A DNA stretch of 54,495 nt, taken from the NCBI GenBank assembly GCA_900319385.1, contig ONOG01000015.1, forward strand, positions 1 to 54,495. The letters run 5' to 3'. A program made the position numbers and the translations under genes. This document shows, one piece after another, positions 25,383-34,290 of the stretch. Each line of letters begins with the position of its first letter. Position 1 is the first letter of the stretch. The stretch is from an uncultured Prevotellaceae bacterium. GTDB taxonomy: Bacteria > Bacteroidota > Bacteroidia > Bacteroidales > Bacteroidaceae. Below the pieces are notes generated by a model that worked only from the letters and a program-made list of their open reading frames with translations, had not been told where the DNA came from and made no database searches.

Positions 25383-25500
25383 GAGCATCGGATGCAAAGG
25401 CAGATTTCATAAATGCAGAACCTTATTTCATATTTGCAGAAACACGCATTTTCTGACATCCACAGCCTCGCAGCAGGGGTTGTTTGGGCAAATTTGAAAT

Positions 25501-25535
25501 AAACCCCACCCCCTGGGGAGGGCTGGGGGAGGGGA
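25501..25535. repeat. C/G-rich palindromic intergenic repeat
   Basis: CCCCACCCCCTGGGGAGGG followed by CTGGGGGAGGGG is one of four related C/G-rich palindromes in the window (others at 15418-15455, 43966-44010 and 44066-44098). It sits in the divergent gap upstream of a carboxypeptidase-D-like gene. Confidence 0.65.
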
Positions 25536-25626
25536 CTGTTTCATTTGTTGTACTATAATATATATCGTGGCAAAAAGACGAGGGCCAGGGACGATGCACT
25601 GAAATAAAACTTTTTTCCCTCTGCAC

Positions 25627-25657
25627 TTTGCAGATTAAGATATTTGTTGTACTTTTG
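25627..25657 (+). promoter_or_regulatory. Consensus promoter adjoining the start codon at 25662
   Basis: TTTG (25627-25630) and TACTTTTG (25650-25657) are separated by exactly 19 bases. The ATG begins only four bases after the -7 box, so the predicted transcript would have almost no leader unless the next in-frame ATG at 25680 is used. Confidence 0.7.
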
Positions 25658-25661
25658 CGGT

Positions 25662-26900
25662 ATGAAACATCTATTATATATGTTTCTTTTGTGGGCTGTC
25701 GCCGTGGTACAGGTGCAGGCGCAGACCCACACGATTGAGGCACGGGTGGTCAACGCAAAGACGGGTGTCCCAGTCGGCTATGCCAACGTCTATGCCACCA
25801 GCGGACAGGGTACCATCACCAATGCTGACGGCGATTTCCGACTGACGGTGACCGACACGGCACATGTGCGCATCTCGTTCGTCGGCTACGAAACGGTCTA
25901 TCTGCCAGTGCGTGTCCTCGGACCGGTCGTGCGACTGCGGGAAGCCATCTACGATATCGCCGCCGTGACCATTCTGCCTTCGGGCGACAGGTTGGCTACA
26001 CGCGTGGTCAAGAAGGCTTTGAAGGAATTCCGACGGTCGCGCAAGGAGCGGGGCAACTACTTCTATCGTCAGGTCACACAGACCGACAGCGTCTGCAACG
26101 AATACATCGAAGCCTTTTTCTGGGGACGCACCTCCTTCTGCTTCCCCACGGCTCAGTTGCTTGAAGGACGCTATGCCGGCCTGCCCAGCGACTCGATTAT
26201 CCGCTATCAGTACGTCACCAACTTCTTCACCCTCTCCCAGCTCGCCATCGTCACCCCTGACATCCAAGCCGGCATCCATGGCATCATCCAGCCGCTACGC
26301 GAGAATTTCCTGCGGTACTACAAAGTGACGTACAACACCCTGCGCAGCTCTTCGCCTTCCACCCCCGACTGCTATGTTCTCTATTTCGACCCGCTCCCCA
26401 TCGTCTCCAGCCCTATCCTCCAGGCTGTCGTCTATGTCGATATGAAGACGCTCGGCGTGTTGCGCTGTGAGGGCAACCTGCTGGGGCTCACCATGCAGGA
26501 CATCGTCACGGGCGAGGAACACGACTTCGTCGCCCATCTCAATTTCAGTTTCCGTCGGGTAGGCGACCTCTTCGACCCCAAGACGCACGACGCCCTCAAC
26601 TCGCGCGACAGCTATTCGCAGTTGTCCTCCGTGAGTGCCACCGCCACTACGACGTTCATCGGACGACCTGTACGGCTGCGCAGTGTGCTCTACAACCTCG
26701 GTCAGCAGGAACTGTCGGGCCGTGCCCAACCCGACTTCTCGCTCGAAATCGGAGCGCAGACTGACCTCAAGACGGCTATCAACCACACTGTATATAACGC
26801 CAGTTTCTGGCAGCAGAACGAATTTGTGAAGCGCACGGAACTGGAGGAGACAGTCCTGCGCATGATGGAGGGAAACCGCTTGTTCAGCAACTATCGCTAA
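25662..26900 (+). CDS. Secreted carboxypeptidase-D-like (CarboxypepD_reg) domain protein
   Basis: Taking the ATG at 25662 (MKHLLYMFLLWAVAVVQVQAQ), the protein is 412 aa with a signal peptide. Residues 22-100 form a CarboxypepD_reg-like beta domain (IEARVVNAKTGVPVGYANVYA...GDFRLTVTDTAHVRISFVGYE), the domain also found at the N-terminus of TonB-dependent receptors. About 300 residues of uncharacterised mixed sequence follow; Bacteroidetes annotation usually names such proteins carboxypeptidase-like regulatory domain-containing. No barrel or plug domain is present, so it is not a receptor. The promoter overlaps the start region, suggesting a leaderless message. An alternative start at 25680 would lose the positively charged end of the signal peptide. 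Confidence 0.7.
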   Translation: MKHLLYMFLLWAVAVVQVQAQTHTIEARVVNAKTGVPVGYANVYATSGQGTITNADGDFRLTVTDTAHVRISFVGYETVYLPVRVLGPVVRLREAIYDIAAVTILPSGDRLATRVVKKALKEFRRSRKERGNYFYRQVTQTDSVCNEYIEAFFWGRTSFCFPTAQLLEGRYAGLPSDSIIRYQYVTNFFTLSQLAIVTPDIQAGIHGIIQPLRENFLRYYKVTYNTLRSSSPSTPDCYVLYFDPLPIVSSPILQAVVYVDMKTLGVLRCEGNLLGLTMQDIVTGEEHDFVAHLNFSFRRVGDLFDPKTHDALNSRDSYSQLSSVSATATTTFIGRPVRLRSVLYNLGQQELSGRAQPDFSLEIGAQTDLKTAINHTVYNASFWQQNEFVKRTELEETVLRMMEGNRLFSNYR

Positions 26901-27027
26901 TTTTTATTCTGCCACGGAACAAAAACTGACTATTCCGCGTGTTTGCATTTTGATACCTTTCCGCGCTTTTCCGTTACAATCCTTCCATTTTTTGCTTTTC
27001 ACTTTTCGCTTTTCGCTTTTTTTGTCG

Positions 27028-27035
27028 TACCTTTG
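27028..27035 (+). promoter_or_regulatory. Promoter of the thr operon (-7 box)
   Basis: TACCTTTG lies 41 bases before the thrA start. The upstream DNA is a pyrimidine-rich run of CTTTTCG-type repeats; TTTTCG at 27003-27008 is the nearest -33 candidate. No Thr/Ile-rich leader peptide or attenuator was seen in the short leader. Confidence 0.6.
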
Positions 27036-27075
27036 CAGTCGCATACGCACTTTTTTATAGAAGAACTTGTAACAT

Positions 27076-29529
27076 ATGAGAGTCTTGAAGTTTGGCGGGA
27101 CATCCGTAGGTTCCGCACAGAGCATTCTCAATGTCAAGAAAATCGTGGAAGCCTCGACAGACGCAGTTGTCGTGGTGGTTTCGGCCTTGGGCGGCGTGAC
27201 GGACCAACTGATCCGTGCAGCCGAACTGGCGCAGAAGGGTGATGCGGCTTATCTCGATTTGTATCACGAGATGGTCGGTCGCCACCACCGGATGATTGAC
27301 GCGGTGATTCCTGACACTGAGAAGCAAGTAGAGTTATTACAGGTGGTAGATGCGCTGCTCGACGAGCTGAAGAGCATCTACCAGGGTGTTTATCTGATTC
27401 GCGACCTGAGCGAGAAGACGCAGTGTGCCATCGTCAGCTACGGCGAACGTATGTCTTCACATATTGTCGCGACACTCATCGAGGGGGCTACGTGGCACAA
27501 TGCCCTCGACTTCATCAAAACAGAGAAGAAGCAGGGGAAGAACCTGCTCGTGACGGGCGAGACCAACGGCTCGGTGCGTCGGCATTTCAAGGATTTTCTG
27601 AAGGAAATGCGGATGGGACGCAAACCGGTGGCGCTGGTGCCTGGTTTCATTTCGACCGACATACACACAGGCGAGGTGACGAACCTGGGGCGTGGCGGCA
27701 GCGACTACACAGCGAGCATCATTGCTGCGGCGCTCGATGCCGAGGCGCTGGAGATATGGACCGACGTGGATGGCTTCATGACGGCCGACCCGCGTGTCAT
27801 CTCGGCTGCCTACACCATCGACCGTCTGTCGTATGTCGAGGCGATGGAGCTGTGCAACTTCGGTGCGAAGGTGGTCTATCCCCCCACAATCTATCCTGTC
27901 TGCATCAAGAATATACCTATATATATAAAGAATACGTTCCATCCCGAGGCTGAGGGTACGGTAATCGAGCAGGAGGCGTCGGATGGTGGACGGGCCATTA
28001 AGGGCATTTCGTCGATCAACGACACGAGTCTTATCACCGTGGCCGGACTGTCGATGGTCGGTGTGATTGGCGTGAACCGCCGCATCTTCACGGCTTTGGC
28101 CGACGAGGGCATCTCGGTGTTCATGGTCAGTCAGGCTTCGTCGGAGAACTCTACCTCGATCGGCGTGCGTAACGAAGACGCCGACCGTGCCTGCGAAGTG
28201 CTCAACGATGAGTTCCAAAAGGAAATCGAGATGGGTGCGATGTTCGAGATGAAGGTGGAGAAGAACCTCGCTACGGTGGCTGTGGTCGGTGAGAACATGA
28301 AGCACACGCCTGGCATTGCGGGTAAGCTGTTCGGAACGCTTGGCCGCAACGGTATCAGTGTGATAGCCTGTGCACAGGGTGCGAGCGAGACAAACATTTC
28401 GTTTGTGGTCGAAAGCCGCTTGCTGCGCAAGTCGCTCAACGTCATTCACGACTCCTTCTTCCTCTCGGAATACCAGGTGCTCAACCTCTTCATCTGTGGT
28501 GTGGGCACGGTGGGTAGCAGTCTGATACAGCAGATTGCCAGCCAGCGCGAACGTCTGATGAAGGAGCGCGGACTGAAGCTCAACGTGGTCGGCATCGCCA
28601 GCAGTCGCCGTGCGATGTTCAGCCGTGAGGGCCTCGACCTTGACAATTTCCGCGACGCCTTGAAGAATGCGCCCGAGAGCAATCTCCACCATCTGCGCGA
28701 CGAGGTCATCGGCATGAACATCTTCAACAGCGTGTTCATCGACTGCACGGCCAGCAGCGACGTGGCAGGCCTCTACCACGACTTTTTCGAACATAGCATC
28801 TCGGTGGTCGCTGCCAACAAGGTGGCTGCGTCGAGCGACTATGAGAACTATGCTCGACTCAAGGGCACGGCGCGGAAGCGTGGCGTGAAGTTCCTCTTCG
28901 AAACCAACGTCGGTGCGGGTCTGCCCATCATCAACACTATCAACGACCTGATCAATTCGGGCGACAGGATTCTGAAACTCGAAGCCGTGCTCAGCGGGAC
29001 GCTCAACTTCATCTTCAACACCCTCTCGGCGCAGACGCCGCTGTCTGAGACTGTCCGCCGTGCCAAGGAAGAAGGCTACAGCGAACCCGACCCGCGCATC
29101 GACTTGAGTGGTACGGACGTCATCCGCAAACTGGTCATCCTGAGTCGCGAAGCCGGCTACCGCCTGAACCAAAGCGATGTGGAGAAACATCTGTTCATCC
29201 CCGACAACCTTTTCAAAGGAAGCATTGACGAGTTTTGGGCACAGCTGCCCACGCTCGATGCCGACTTCGAGCAGCGTCGCAGCAAACTGGAAGCCCAGGG
29301 GAAGCGCTGGCGCTTCGTTGCCTCGCTCGACGACGGACATGCCAAGGTCGAACTCAAGGCGGTCGATAAGTCGCACCCCTTCTACAACTTGGAAGGTTCC
29401 AACAACATCATTCTCATCACCACTGAGCGCTACCACGACTACCCGATGCAGATTCAGGGCTACGGTGCCGGTGCCAGCGTCACCGCTGCTGGTGTGTTTG
29501 CGGACATTATGAGCATAGCGAATATATGA
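27076..29529 (+). CDS. thrA: Bifunctional aspartate kinase / homoserine dehydrogenase
   Basis: The 817-aa fusion has an N-terminal aspartate kinase (MRVLKFGGTSVGSAQSILN, GRGGSDYTASIIAAAL, WTDVDGFMTADPR), a central pair of ACT domains (about residues 310-460, including ITVAGLSMVGVIGVNRRIF and VAVVGENMKHTPGIAGKLF) and a homoserine dehydrogenase (FICGVGTVGSSLIQQI, VVAANKVAAS, FETNVGAGLPIINTINDLI). It catalyses the first and third steps from aspartate to homoserine, with ACT domains for amino-acid feedback. Its stop overlaps the next start by four bases (ATGA). Confidence 0.96.
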   Translation: MRVLKFGGTSVGSAQSILNVKKIVEASTDAVVVVVSALGGVTDQLIRAAELAQKGDAAYLDLYHEMVGRHHRMIDAVIPDTEKQVELLQVVDALLDELKSIYQGVYLIRDLSEKTQCAIVSYGERMSSHIVATLIEGATWHNALDFIKTEKKQGKNLLVTGETNGSVRRHFKDFLKEMRMGRKPVALVPGFISTDIHTGEVTNLGRGGSDYTASIIAAALDAEALEIWTDVDGFMTADPRVISAAYTIDRLSYVEAMELCNFGAKVVYPPTIYPVCIKNIPIYIKNTFHPEAEGTVIEQEASDGGRAIKGISSINDTSLITVAGLSMVGVIGVNRRIFTALADEGISVFMVSQASSENSTSIGVRNEDADRACEVLNDEFQKEIEMGAMFEMKVEKNLATVAVVGENMKHTPGIAGKLFGTLGRNGISVIACAQGASETNISFVVESRLLRKSLNVIHDSFFLSEYQVLNLFICGVGTVGSSLIQQIASQRERLMKERGLKLNVVGIASSRRAMFSREGLDLDNFRDALKNAPESNLHHLRDEVIGMNIFNSVFIDCTASSDVAGLYHDFFEHSISVVAANKVAASSDYENYARLKGTARKRGVKFLFETNVGAGLPIINTINDLINSGDRILKLEAVLSGTLNFIFNTLSAQTPLSETVRRAKEEGYSEPDPRIDLSGTDVIRKLVILSREAGYRLNQSDVEKHLFIPDNLFKGSIDEFWAQLPTLDADFEQRRSKLEAQGKRWRFVASLDDGHAKVELKAVDKSHPFYNLEGSNNIILITTERYHDYPMQIQGYGAGASVTAAGVFADIMSIANI

Positions 29530-30770
29530 AGCACATCATCATCCTTGGCGACGGCATGGCCGACCATCCTGTCGAGCGGCTGGGTGGGAAGACTCTGTTG
29601 CAGGTGGCCGACAAACCCTGCATGGACTGGCTGGCGCTGCACGGACGCTGCGGTATGCTTTCGACCGTTCCCGAAGGCTTTCCGCCAGGTAGCGAAGTGG
29701 CGAACACCAGTATCCTCGGCTACGATCTCAGCCGCGTGTATGAAGGTCGTGGACCCCTCGAAGCGGCATCCATTGGCTACGACCTGCAGCCCGACGAGAT
29801 GGCCATCCGCTGCAACCTCATCACGCTCGGCGAAGGACGCATCATCACTCACAACGGTGGTAACCTGCAGACAACGGATGCGGCTGTCCTCATCGATTTT
29901 CTCAACGAACGACTGGGCAGCGACCGTGTGAAGTTCGTTTGCGGCATACAATATAGGCACCTCTTGGTCATCAAAGGCGGTAACAAACATATTATCTGCA
30001 ATCCGCCGCACGACCACCCGAACGAAGCTTGGCGTCCCTTGCTGGTCAAGAGCGAGGAGGGCTGGGAAGACCGTGCCGACGGCCTGCACACGATGACTGG
30101 CCAGCAGACGGCCGACCTGCTCAACGACCTCATCCTGCGTTCGCAGGAAATCCTGTCGCAGCATCCTTATAATCAGCTGAAAGTGGCAGCTGGCGAACGT
30201 CCTGCCAACAGCATCTGGCCTTGGAGTGGCGGTTATCGTCCGTCGATGCAGACCCTCGCCGAACGCTTTCCACAGGTGAAGTGTGGTGCTGTCATCTCGG
30301 CGGTCGATCTCATCCAGGGAATCGGTTCGTATGCCGGACTGCGCATCATCAAGGTGCCTGGAGCCACAGGTCTGGCCGACACCAACTACGAGGGCAAGGC
30401 ACAGGCTGCCATCGACGCCCTGCGCACCGACGACTTCGTCTTTGTGCATGTCGAAGCCACCGACGAGGCAGGACACGACGGCGATCTTGACCTCAAGCTC
30501 CGTGCCATCAACTATCTCGACCAGCGGCTCATCCGTCCTATTCTCGCCGCCATCGAGCAGATGCAGGAGCCAGTCTGTGTGGCTGTGCTGCCCGACCATC
30601 CCACACCCGTCGAACTGCGCATCCATGTCAATGAGCCCGTGCCCTTTGTCGTTTGGCACCATGGCATCGAGCCCGACGCCACCGAGCGCTACAACGAGGT
30701 GGACTGTACTTATGGCGCATACGGATTACTGGAAAAAGACGAATTCATCAAAACCTTCATGACGATATGA
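29526..30770 (+). CDS. apgM: ApgM-type phosphotransferase, probable homoserine kinase of the thr operon
   Basis: This 414-aa alkaline-phosphatase-superfamily protein is of the cofactor-independent phosphoglycerate mutase (ApgM) type. It has metal-binding D9 in LGDGMADHP, the presumed phospho-acceptor S62 in EVANTSILGYD, and further metal motifs HVEATDEAGHDGD and LPDHPTP. In Bacteroidetes an ApgM homologue lies between thrA and thrC where thrB is absent, and comparative genomics assigned it the homoserine kinase step. The thrA-apgM-thrC order with ATGA overlaps at both ends supports that role here, although glycolytic mutase activity cannot be excluded from sequence alone. Confidence 0.88.
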   Translation: MKHIIILGDGMADHPVERLGGKTLLQVADKPCMDWLALHGRCGMLSTVPEGFPPGSEVANTSILGYDLSRVYEGRGPLEAASIGYDLQPDEMAIRCNLITLGEGRIITHNGGNLQTTDAAVLIDFLNERLGSDRVKFVCGIQYRHLLVIKGGNKHIICNPPHDHPNEAWRPLLVKSEEGWEDRADGLHTMTGQQTADLLNDLILRSQEILSQHPYNQLKVAAGERPANSIWPWSGGYRPSMQTLAERFPQVKCGAVISAVDLIQGIGSYAGLRIIKVPGATGLADTNYEGKAQAAIDALRTDDFVFVHVEATDEAGHDGDLDLKLRAINYLDQRLIRPILAAIEQMQEPVCVAVLPDHPTPVELRIHVNEPVPFVVWHHGIEPDATERYNEVDCTYGAYGLLEKDEFIKTFMTI

Positions 30771-32098
30771 ACTATTACAGCACAAACGGAAAAGCTCCGA
30801 TTGCCACGCTCGAGAAGGCCGTGGTGAAAGGTCTGGCCGAAGACCGCGGACTCTACATGCCGGAACACATCAAGCAGTTGCCGCAGGAGTTCTTCGACCA
30901 CATTCAGGACATGACATTTCAGGAGGTCGCCTTCGAGGTGGCCAGTGCCTTCTTCGGCGACGACATTCTCGCAGCCGACCTTCGGCGCATTGTCGATGAT
31001 ACATTGCAGTTCGACTGCCCCATCGTCCCAGTGAAGGACAATATCTACGCCCTTGAACTCTTTCATGGTCCCACGCTCGCCTTCAAGGACGTCGGTGCAC
31101 GCTTTATGGCACGCCTGTTGCAGTACTACGTGAAGCGTAAAGCGACCACTTCAGGTTCAGTCAACGTTCTCGTTGCTACCTCTGGCGACACAGGTTCGGC
31201 CGTAGCTAACGGCTTTCTCGGCGTCGAAGGCATCCATGTCTATGTGCTCTACCCGAAGGGAAAGGTCAGTCCGATTCAGGAGTGCCAGTTCACCACGCTG
31301 GGTCAGAACATCACCGCCATCGAGGTTGACGGCGTGTTCGACGACTGTCAGCGGCTGGTCAAGTCCGCTTTCATGGACGAAGAACTGAACCGCCACCTGC
31401 GTCTCACCTCGGCCAACAGCATCAACGTCGCCCGTTTCCTGCCCCAAGCCTTCTACTACTTCTGGGCGTATGCACAGCTGAAACGTAGAGCGACCGCATC
31501 GCTGGATGAGAAGGGAGAAGTTACCATCTGCGTTCCCTCTGGCAACTTCGGCAACATCTGCGCTGGTCTGTTTGCCAAACGGATGGGCCTGCCTGTCAGC
31601 CACTTCATCGCTGCCAACAACGCCAACAGCGTGTTCTACGAATACCTGCAGACGGGTCAGTACCAGCCACGGCCATCGGTTCAGACCATCGCCAACGCCA
31701 TGGACGTGGGCGACCCCTCCAACTTTGCCCGCATCTATGACCTCTACGGCAAGAGTCACGACGCCATCGCAGCCGACATCAGCGGTACCACCTACTCCGA
31801 TGCCGAGATTGCCGAAACTATTCGTCAGACCTATGCCGAGACTGGCTACCTCTGCGATCCCCACGGTGCCTGCGGCCTGCGTGCACTCGAATCACAGCTG
31901 CAGCCCGGCCACGTCGGCATCTTCCTCGAAACAGCACACCCTGCCAAGTTCCGCGACACCGTCGAGCCCATCATCGGCACGACCATCGACATTCCTGCCC
32001 GCCTTGCCGCGTTCATGCAGGGCGCGAAGCAGAGTGTGCCCATGAGCAAGGACTTTGCCGACTTTAAGGAGTATCTTAAATTAAAAATTGAAAAGTAA
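30767..32098 (+). CDS. thrC: Threonine synthase
   Basis: The start at 30767 (MNYYSTNGKAPIATLEKAV) overlaps the apgM stop (ATGA), giving 443 aa; the longer frame upstream is a shadow of apgM. This PLP enzyme has the Schiff-base K107 in GPTLAFKDVGARF and the phosphate-binding loop VATSGDTGSAVANG, and the TVAS/ThrC-specific PKGKVSPIQECQ segment. It converts O-phosphohomoserine to threonine. The last residues (LKLKIEK) are encoded by an AATTAAAAATTGAAAA run of the intergenic repeat type, suggesting that repeat growth supplied the stop codon. Confidence 0.95.
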   Translation: MNYYSTNGKAPIATLEKAVVKGLAEDRGLYMPEHIKQLPQEFFDHIQDMTFQEVAFEVASAFFGDDILAADLRRIVDDTLQFDCPIVPVKDNIYALELFHGPTLAFKDVGARFMARLLQYYVKRKATTSGSVNVLVATSGDTGSAVANGFLGVEGIHVYVLYPKGKVSPIQECQFTTLGQNITAIEVDGVFDDCQRLVKSAFMDEELNRHLRLTSANSINVARFLPQAFYYFWAYAQLKRRATASLDEKGEVTICVPSGNFGNICAGLFAKRMGLPVSHFIAANNANSVFYEYLQTGQYQPRPSVQTIANAMDVGDPSNFARIYDLYGKSHDAIAADISGTTYSDAEIAETIRQTYAETGYLCDPHGACGLRALESQLQPGHVGIFLETAHPAKFRDTVEPIIGTTIDIPARLAAFMQGAKQSVPMSKDFADFKEYLKLKIEK

Positions 32099-32116
32099 AG
32101 GTCAAATACTCAAAAA

Positions 32117-34234
32117 GTGAAAGGCTCAAAGAAACAACAGCGTAAAGCATTAGTCAACGTGTGGCTGCTCAGCGTACTGCTTGTCGTCGCATCCACCCTG
32201 CTCATCGTCTATTTCATGCCCCGCACCGACGCCTGGGGCTACGAATACCGCATTGGGCAGCCGTGGCGTTATGGCACGCTCTATGCCACGCAGAAGTTCA
32301 ACATCCAGATGAGCGACTCGGCCATCAGTGCCCAGCACGACAGCCTTCGCCGCCATTTCCAACCCTACTTCATGATGGGCCCGACCGTGCAACCCGCCAT
32401 GCGTTCACGGCTCCTGTCCATGCAAATCACCCTACCCGATGGTCGTACAGTCCAGGCACAGCGCGACCGCACCCTGCGTCCGCTTCTCCTTCAGGCAGCC
32501 AGTCTGCTCGACAGCATCTATCAGCACGGCATCATGGATGCCAACATCCTCGACAGCCTGACCGATGCCGGCGTCCAGAACGTGCGAGTCGTCATCGACA
32601 ACGTCGCCAAGAGCACTCCCCTTGCCGACATCTACACCCGTCAGCGTGCCTACCGCTACATCACAGAGAAACTGAAAACACACGCTTCCGACGAAGCCTC
32701 GTTTGTAACACGGCTCAACCTCAACACCGTGCTCGAGGAAAACCTCAGCTACGAAGCATCGAAGAGCGAGGAAGAGATGCACACCCTGCTCTCGGGACTC
32801 TCCACCGGCATCGGCTTCGTCATGGCCAACGAGCGCATCGTCGATCGCGGCGAAATCGTCACCTCCGAAACCTACCTCAAGCTCCGCTCCTACGAGCGGC
32901 TGATGCGTGAGCAGAACGCCGTCAACGAACGCCGTCCCTACATCATAGCCGGACAAGTCGTCATGGTGCTCCTCATCCTCAGCGTCCTCATGTCCTACCT
33001 CCACCTCTTCCGCCGCGACTATCTCGAGGACCAGCGCTCCGCCGTCCTCCTTTACGCCCTGCTCACACTCTTCTGCGTGGTTGGCAGCTGGATGGTGTCC
33101 CACCACTTCTTCCACATCTTTGCCCTGCCCGTGTGCATGTTGCCCGTCATCGTCCGCGTGTTCCTCGACTCGCGCACCGCCTACATGTTCCACACCGCCA
33201 CCGTCATCCTCATCTCCCTCGTGCTCAACTACCCCTACGAGTTCATCATCCTGCAAGTCGTCGCCGGCATCATCGCCATCCAGAACCTGCGCGAGCTCAA
33301 CCAGCGCAGCCAGATCATCCATACCGCCGCCGTCATCACCCTCACCTACATCGTCTTCTACACCGCCTACCAGCTCACCCTCGGTGTTCAGCTCACCGAC
33401 ATCGACCGCAGCGCCCTCACCTACTTCCTCATCAACGGCATCCTCATCCTCTTTACCTACCCCCTGCTCTGGATCATTGAGCGCGGCCTCGGCTTTGTGT
33501 CCGACGTCACCCTCGTCGAACTCACCAACATCAACAACCCCCTGCTCCGTCAGCTCACCGAAGTGGCGCCAGGCACCTTCCAGCACTCCATGCAAGTGGC
33601 CAACCTCGCCGCCGACGTTGCCAAACGTCTCCATGCCAAGGTGCAGCTCGTCCGCACCGGAGCCCTCTACCACGACATCGGCAAGATGGAGCGTCCCGTC
33701 TTCTTCACCGAAAACCAGTCCGGAGCCAATCCCCACAACCACCTGCCTGCACAGAAGTCGGCCGAGGTCATCATCCGTCACGTCACCTACGGCCTCCAGC
33801 TCGCCGCCCAGCACAACCTGCCGCAGGCCGTCCGCCGCTTCATCTCCACCCACCACGGCACAGGCCTCGTCCGCTACTTCTACGTCACCGAGTGCAACGC
33901 CCATCCCGACGCCGAGATCGACCGCGGACCCTTCACCTATCCAGGACCTAACCCCGCCACGCTCGAAGAAGCCATCCTCATGATGTGCGACGGAGTCGAA
34001 GCCGCCTCGCGTTCGTTGCCCGAATACACCGAAGAGAGTATCGACCAGCTCGTTGATCGCATCATCGACCAGCAAGTCACCGACGGCTTCTTCACCGAGA
34101 GCGACATCACCTTCCGCGACATCGCGCAGGCCAAGACCGTGCTCAAGGAGCGGCTGCGCAGCATCTACCACACCCGCATCGTGTATCCTACACTCCAGAA
34201 CGAAGAGGAGAAAGACGAAAAGACAGACGAATGA
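32117..34234 (+). CDS. 7TM-HD phosphohydrolase (PgpH-like, probable c-di-AMP phosphodiesterase)
   Basis: The 705-aa protein appears to start at a GTG (32117), 18 bases after thrC; no in-frame ATG precedes the first membrane segment. It has a membrane segment at about residues 14-33, a 7TMR-HDED extracytoplasmic domain (about 45-270), a seven-helix membrane region (about 275-465) and a C-terminal HD domain with H490 (FQHSMQVANLAADVA), the H519-D520 pair (LYHDIGKMERP) and STHHGTGLVRYFY. This is the order of PgpH, which degrades cyclic di-AMP. The tight gap suggests co-transcription with the thr genes. Confidence 0.85.
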   Translation: MKGSKKQQRKALVNVWLLSVLLVVASTLLIVYFMPRTDAWGYEYRIGQPWRYGTLYATQKFNIQMSDSAISAQHDSLRRHFQPYFMMGPTVQPAMRSRLLSMQITLPDGRTVQAQRDRTLRPLLLQAASLLDSIYQHGIMDANILDSLTDAGVQNVRVVIDNVAKSTPLADIYTRQRAYRYITEKLKTHASDEASFVTRLNLNTVLEENLSYEASKSEEEMHTLLSGLSTGIGFVMANERIVDRGEIVTSETYLKLRSYERLMREQNAVNERRPYIIAGQVVMVLLILSVLMSYLHLFRRDYLEDQRSAVLLYALLTLFCVVGSWMVSHHFFHIFALPVCMLPVIVRVFLDSRTAYMFHTATVILISLVLNYPYEFIILQVVAGIIAIQNLRELNQRSQIIHTAAVITLTYIVFYTAYQLTLGVQLTDIDRSALTYFLINGILILFTYPLLWIIERGLGFVSDVTLVELTNINNPLLRQLTEVAPGTFQHSMQVANLAADVAKRLHAKVQLVRTGALYHDIGKMERPVFFTENQSGANPHNHLPAQKSAEVIIRHVTYGLQLAAQHNLPQAVRRFISTHHGTGLVRYFYVTECNAHPDAEIDRGPFTYPGPNPATLEEAILMMCDGVEAASRSLPEYTEESIDQLVDRIIDQQVTDGFFTESDITFRDIAQAKTVLKERLRSIYHTRIVYPTLQNEEEKDEKTDE

Positions 34235-34290
34235 CAATTAAAAATTAAAAATCGAAAATTGAGAATTGAAAAATCAAAAATCAAAATTCA
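34235..34290. repeat. AT-rich AATTAAAAATT run at a gene junction
   Basis: Repeats of AATTAAAAATT/AATTGAAAAATC type fill the gap after the PgpH-like gene and continue into the first 10 or so codons of the next gene, where they encode the lysine-rich start of its signal peptide. Similar runs occur at 7498-7530, 15357-15408, 32078-32100 and 41731-41957. Confidence 0.7.

Larger units (their letters stand above)
25321..25661. other. Divergent intergenic region with promoters and a C/G-rich repeat
   Basis: This region holds a minus-strand TATCTTTG box (25375-25382), short direct repeats around ATGCAGAAC/TTTGCAGAAA (25410-25442), a C/G-rich palindromic repeat (25501-25535) and a full -33/-7 promoter for the plus-strand gene (25627-25657). 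No coding sequence is supported. Confidence 0.65.

Noticed and set aside
26913..26941. A terminator hairpin (CACGGAA/TTCCGCGTG) after the carboxypeptidase-D-like gene
   Set aside because: The stem is short and interrupted and has no clear U-run, so it was not listed as a feature.
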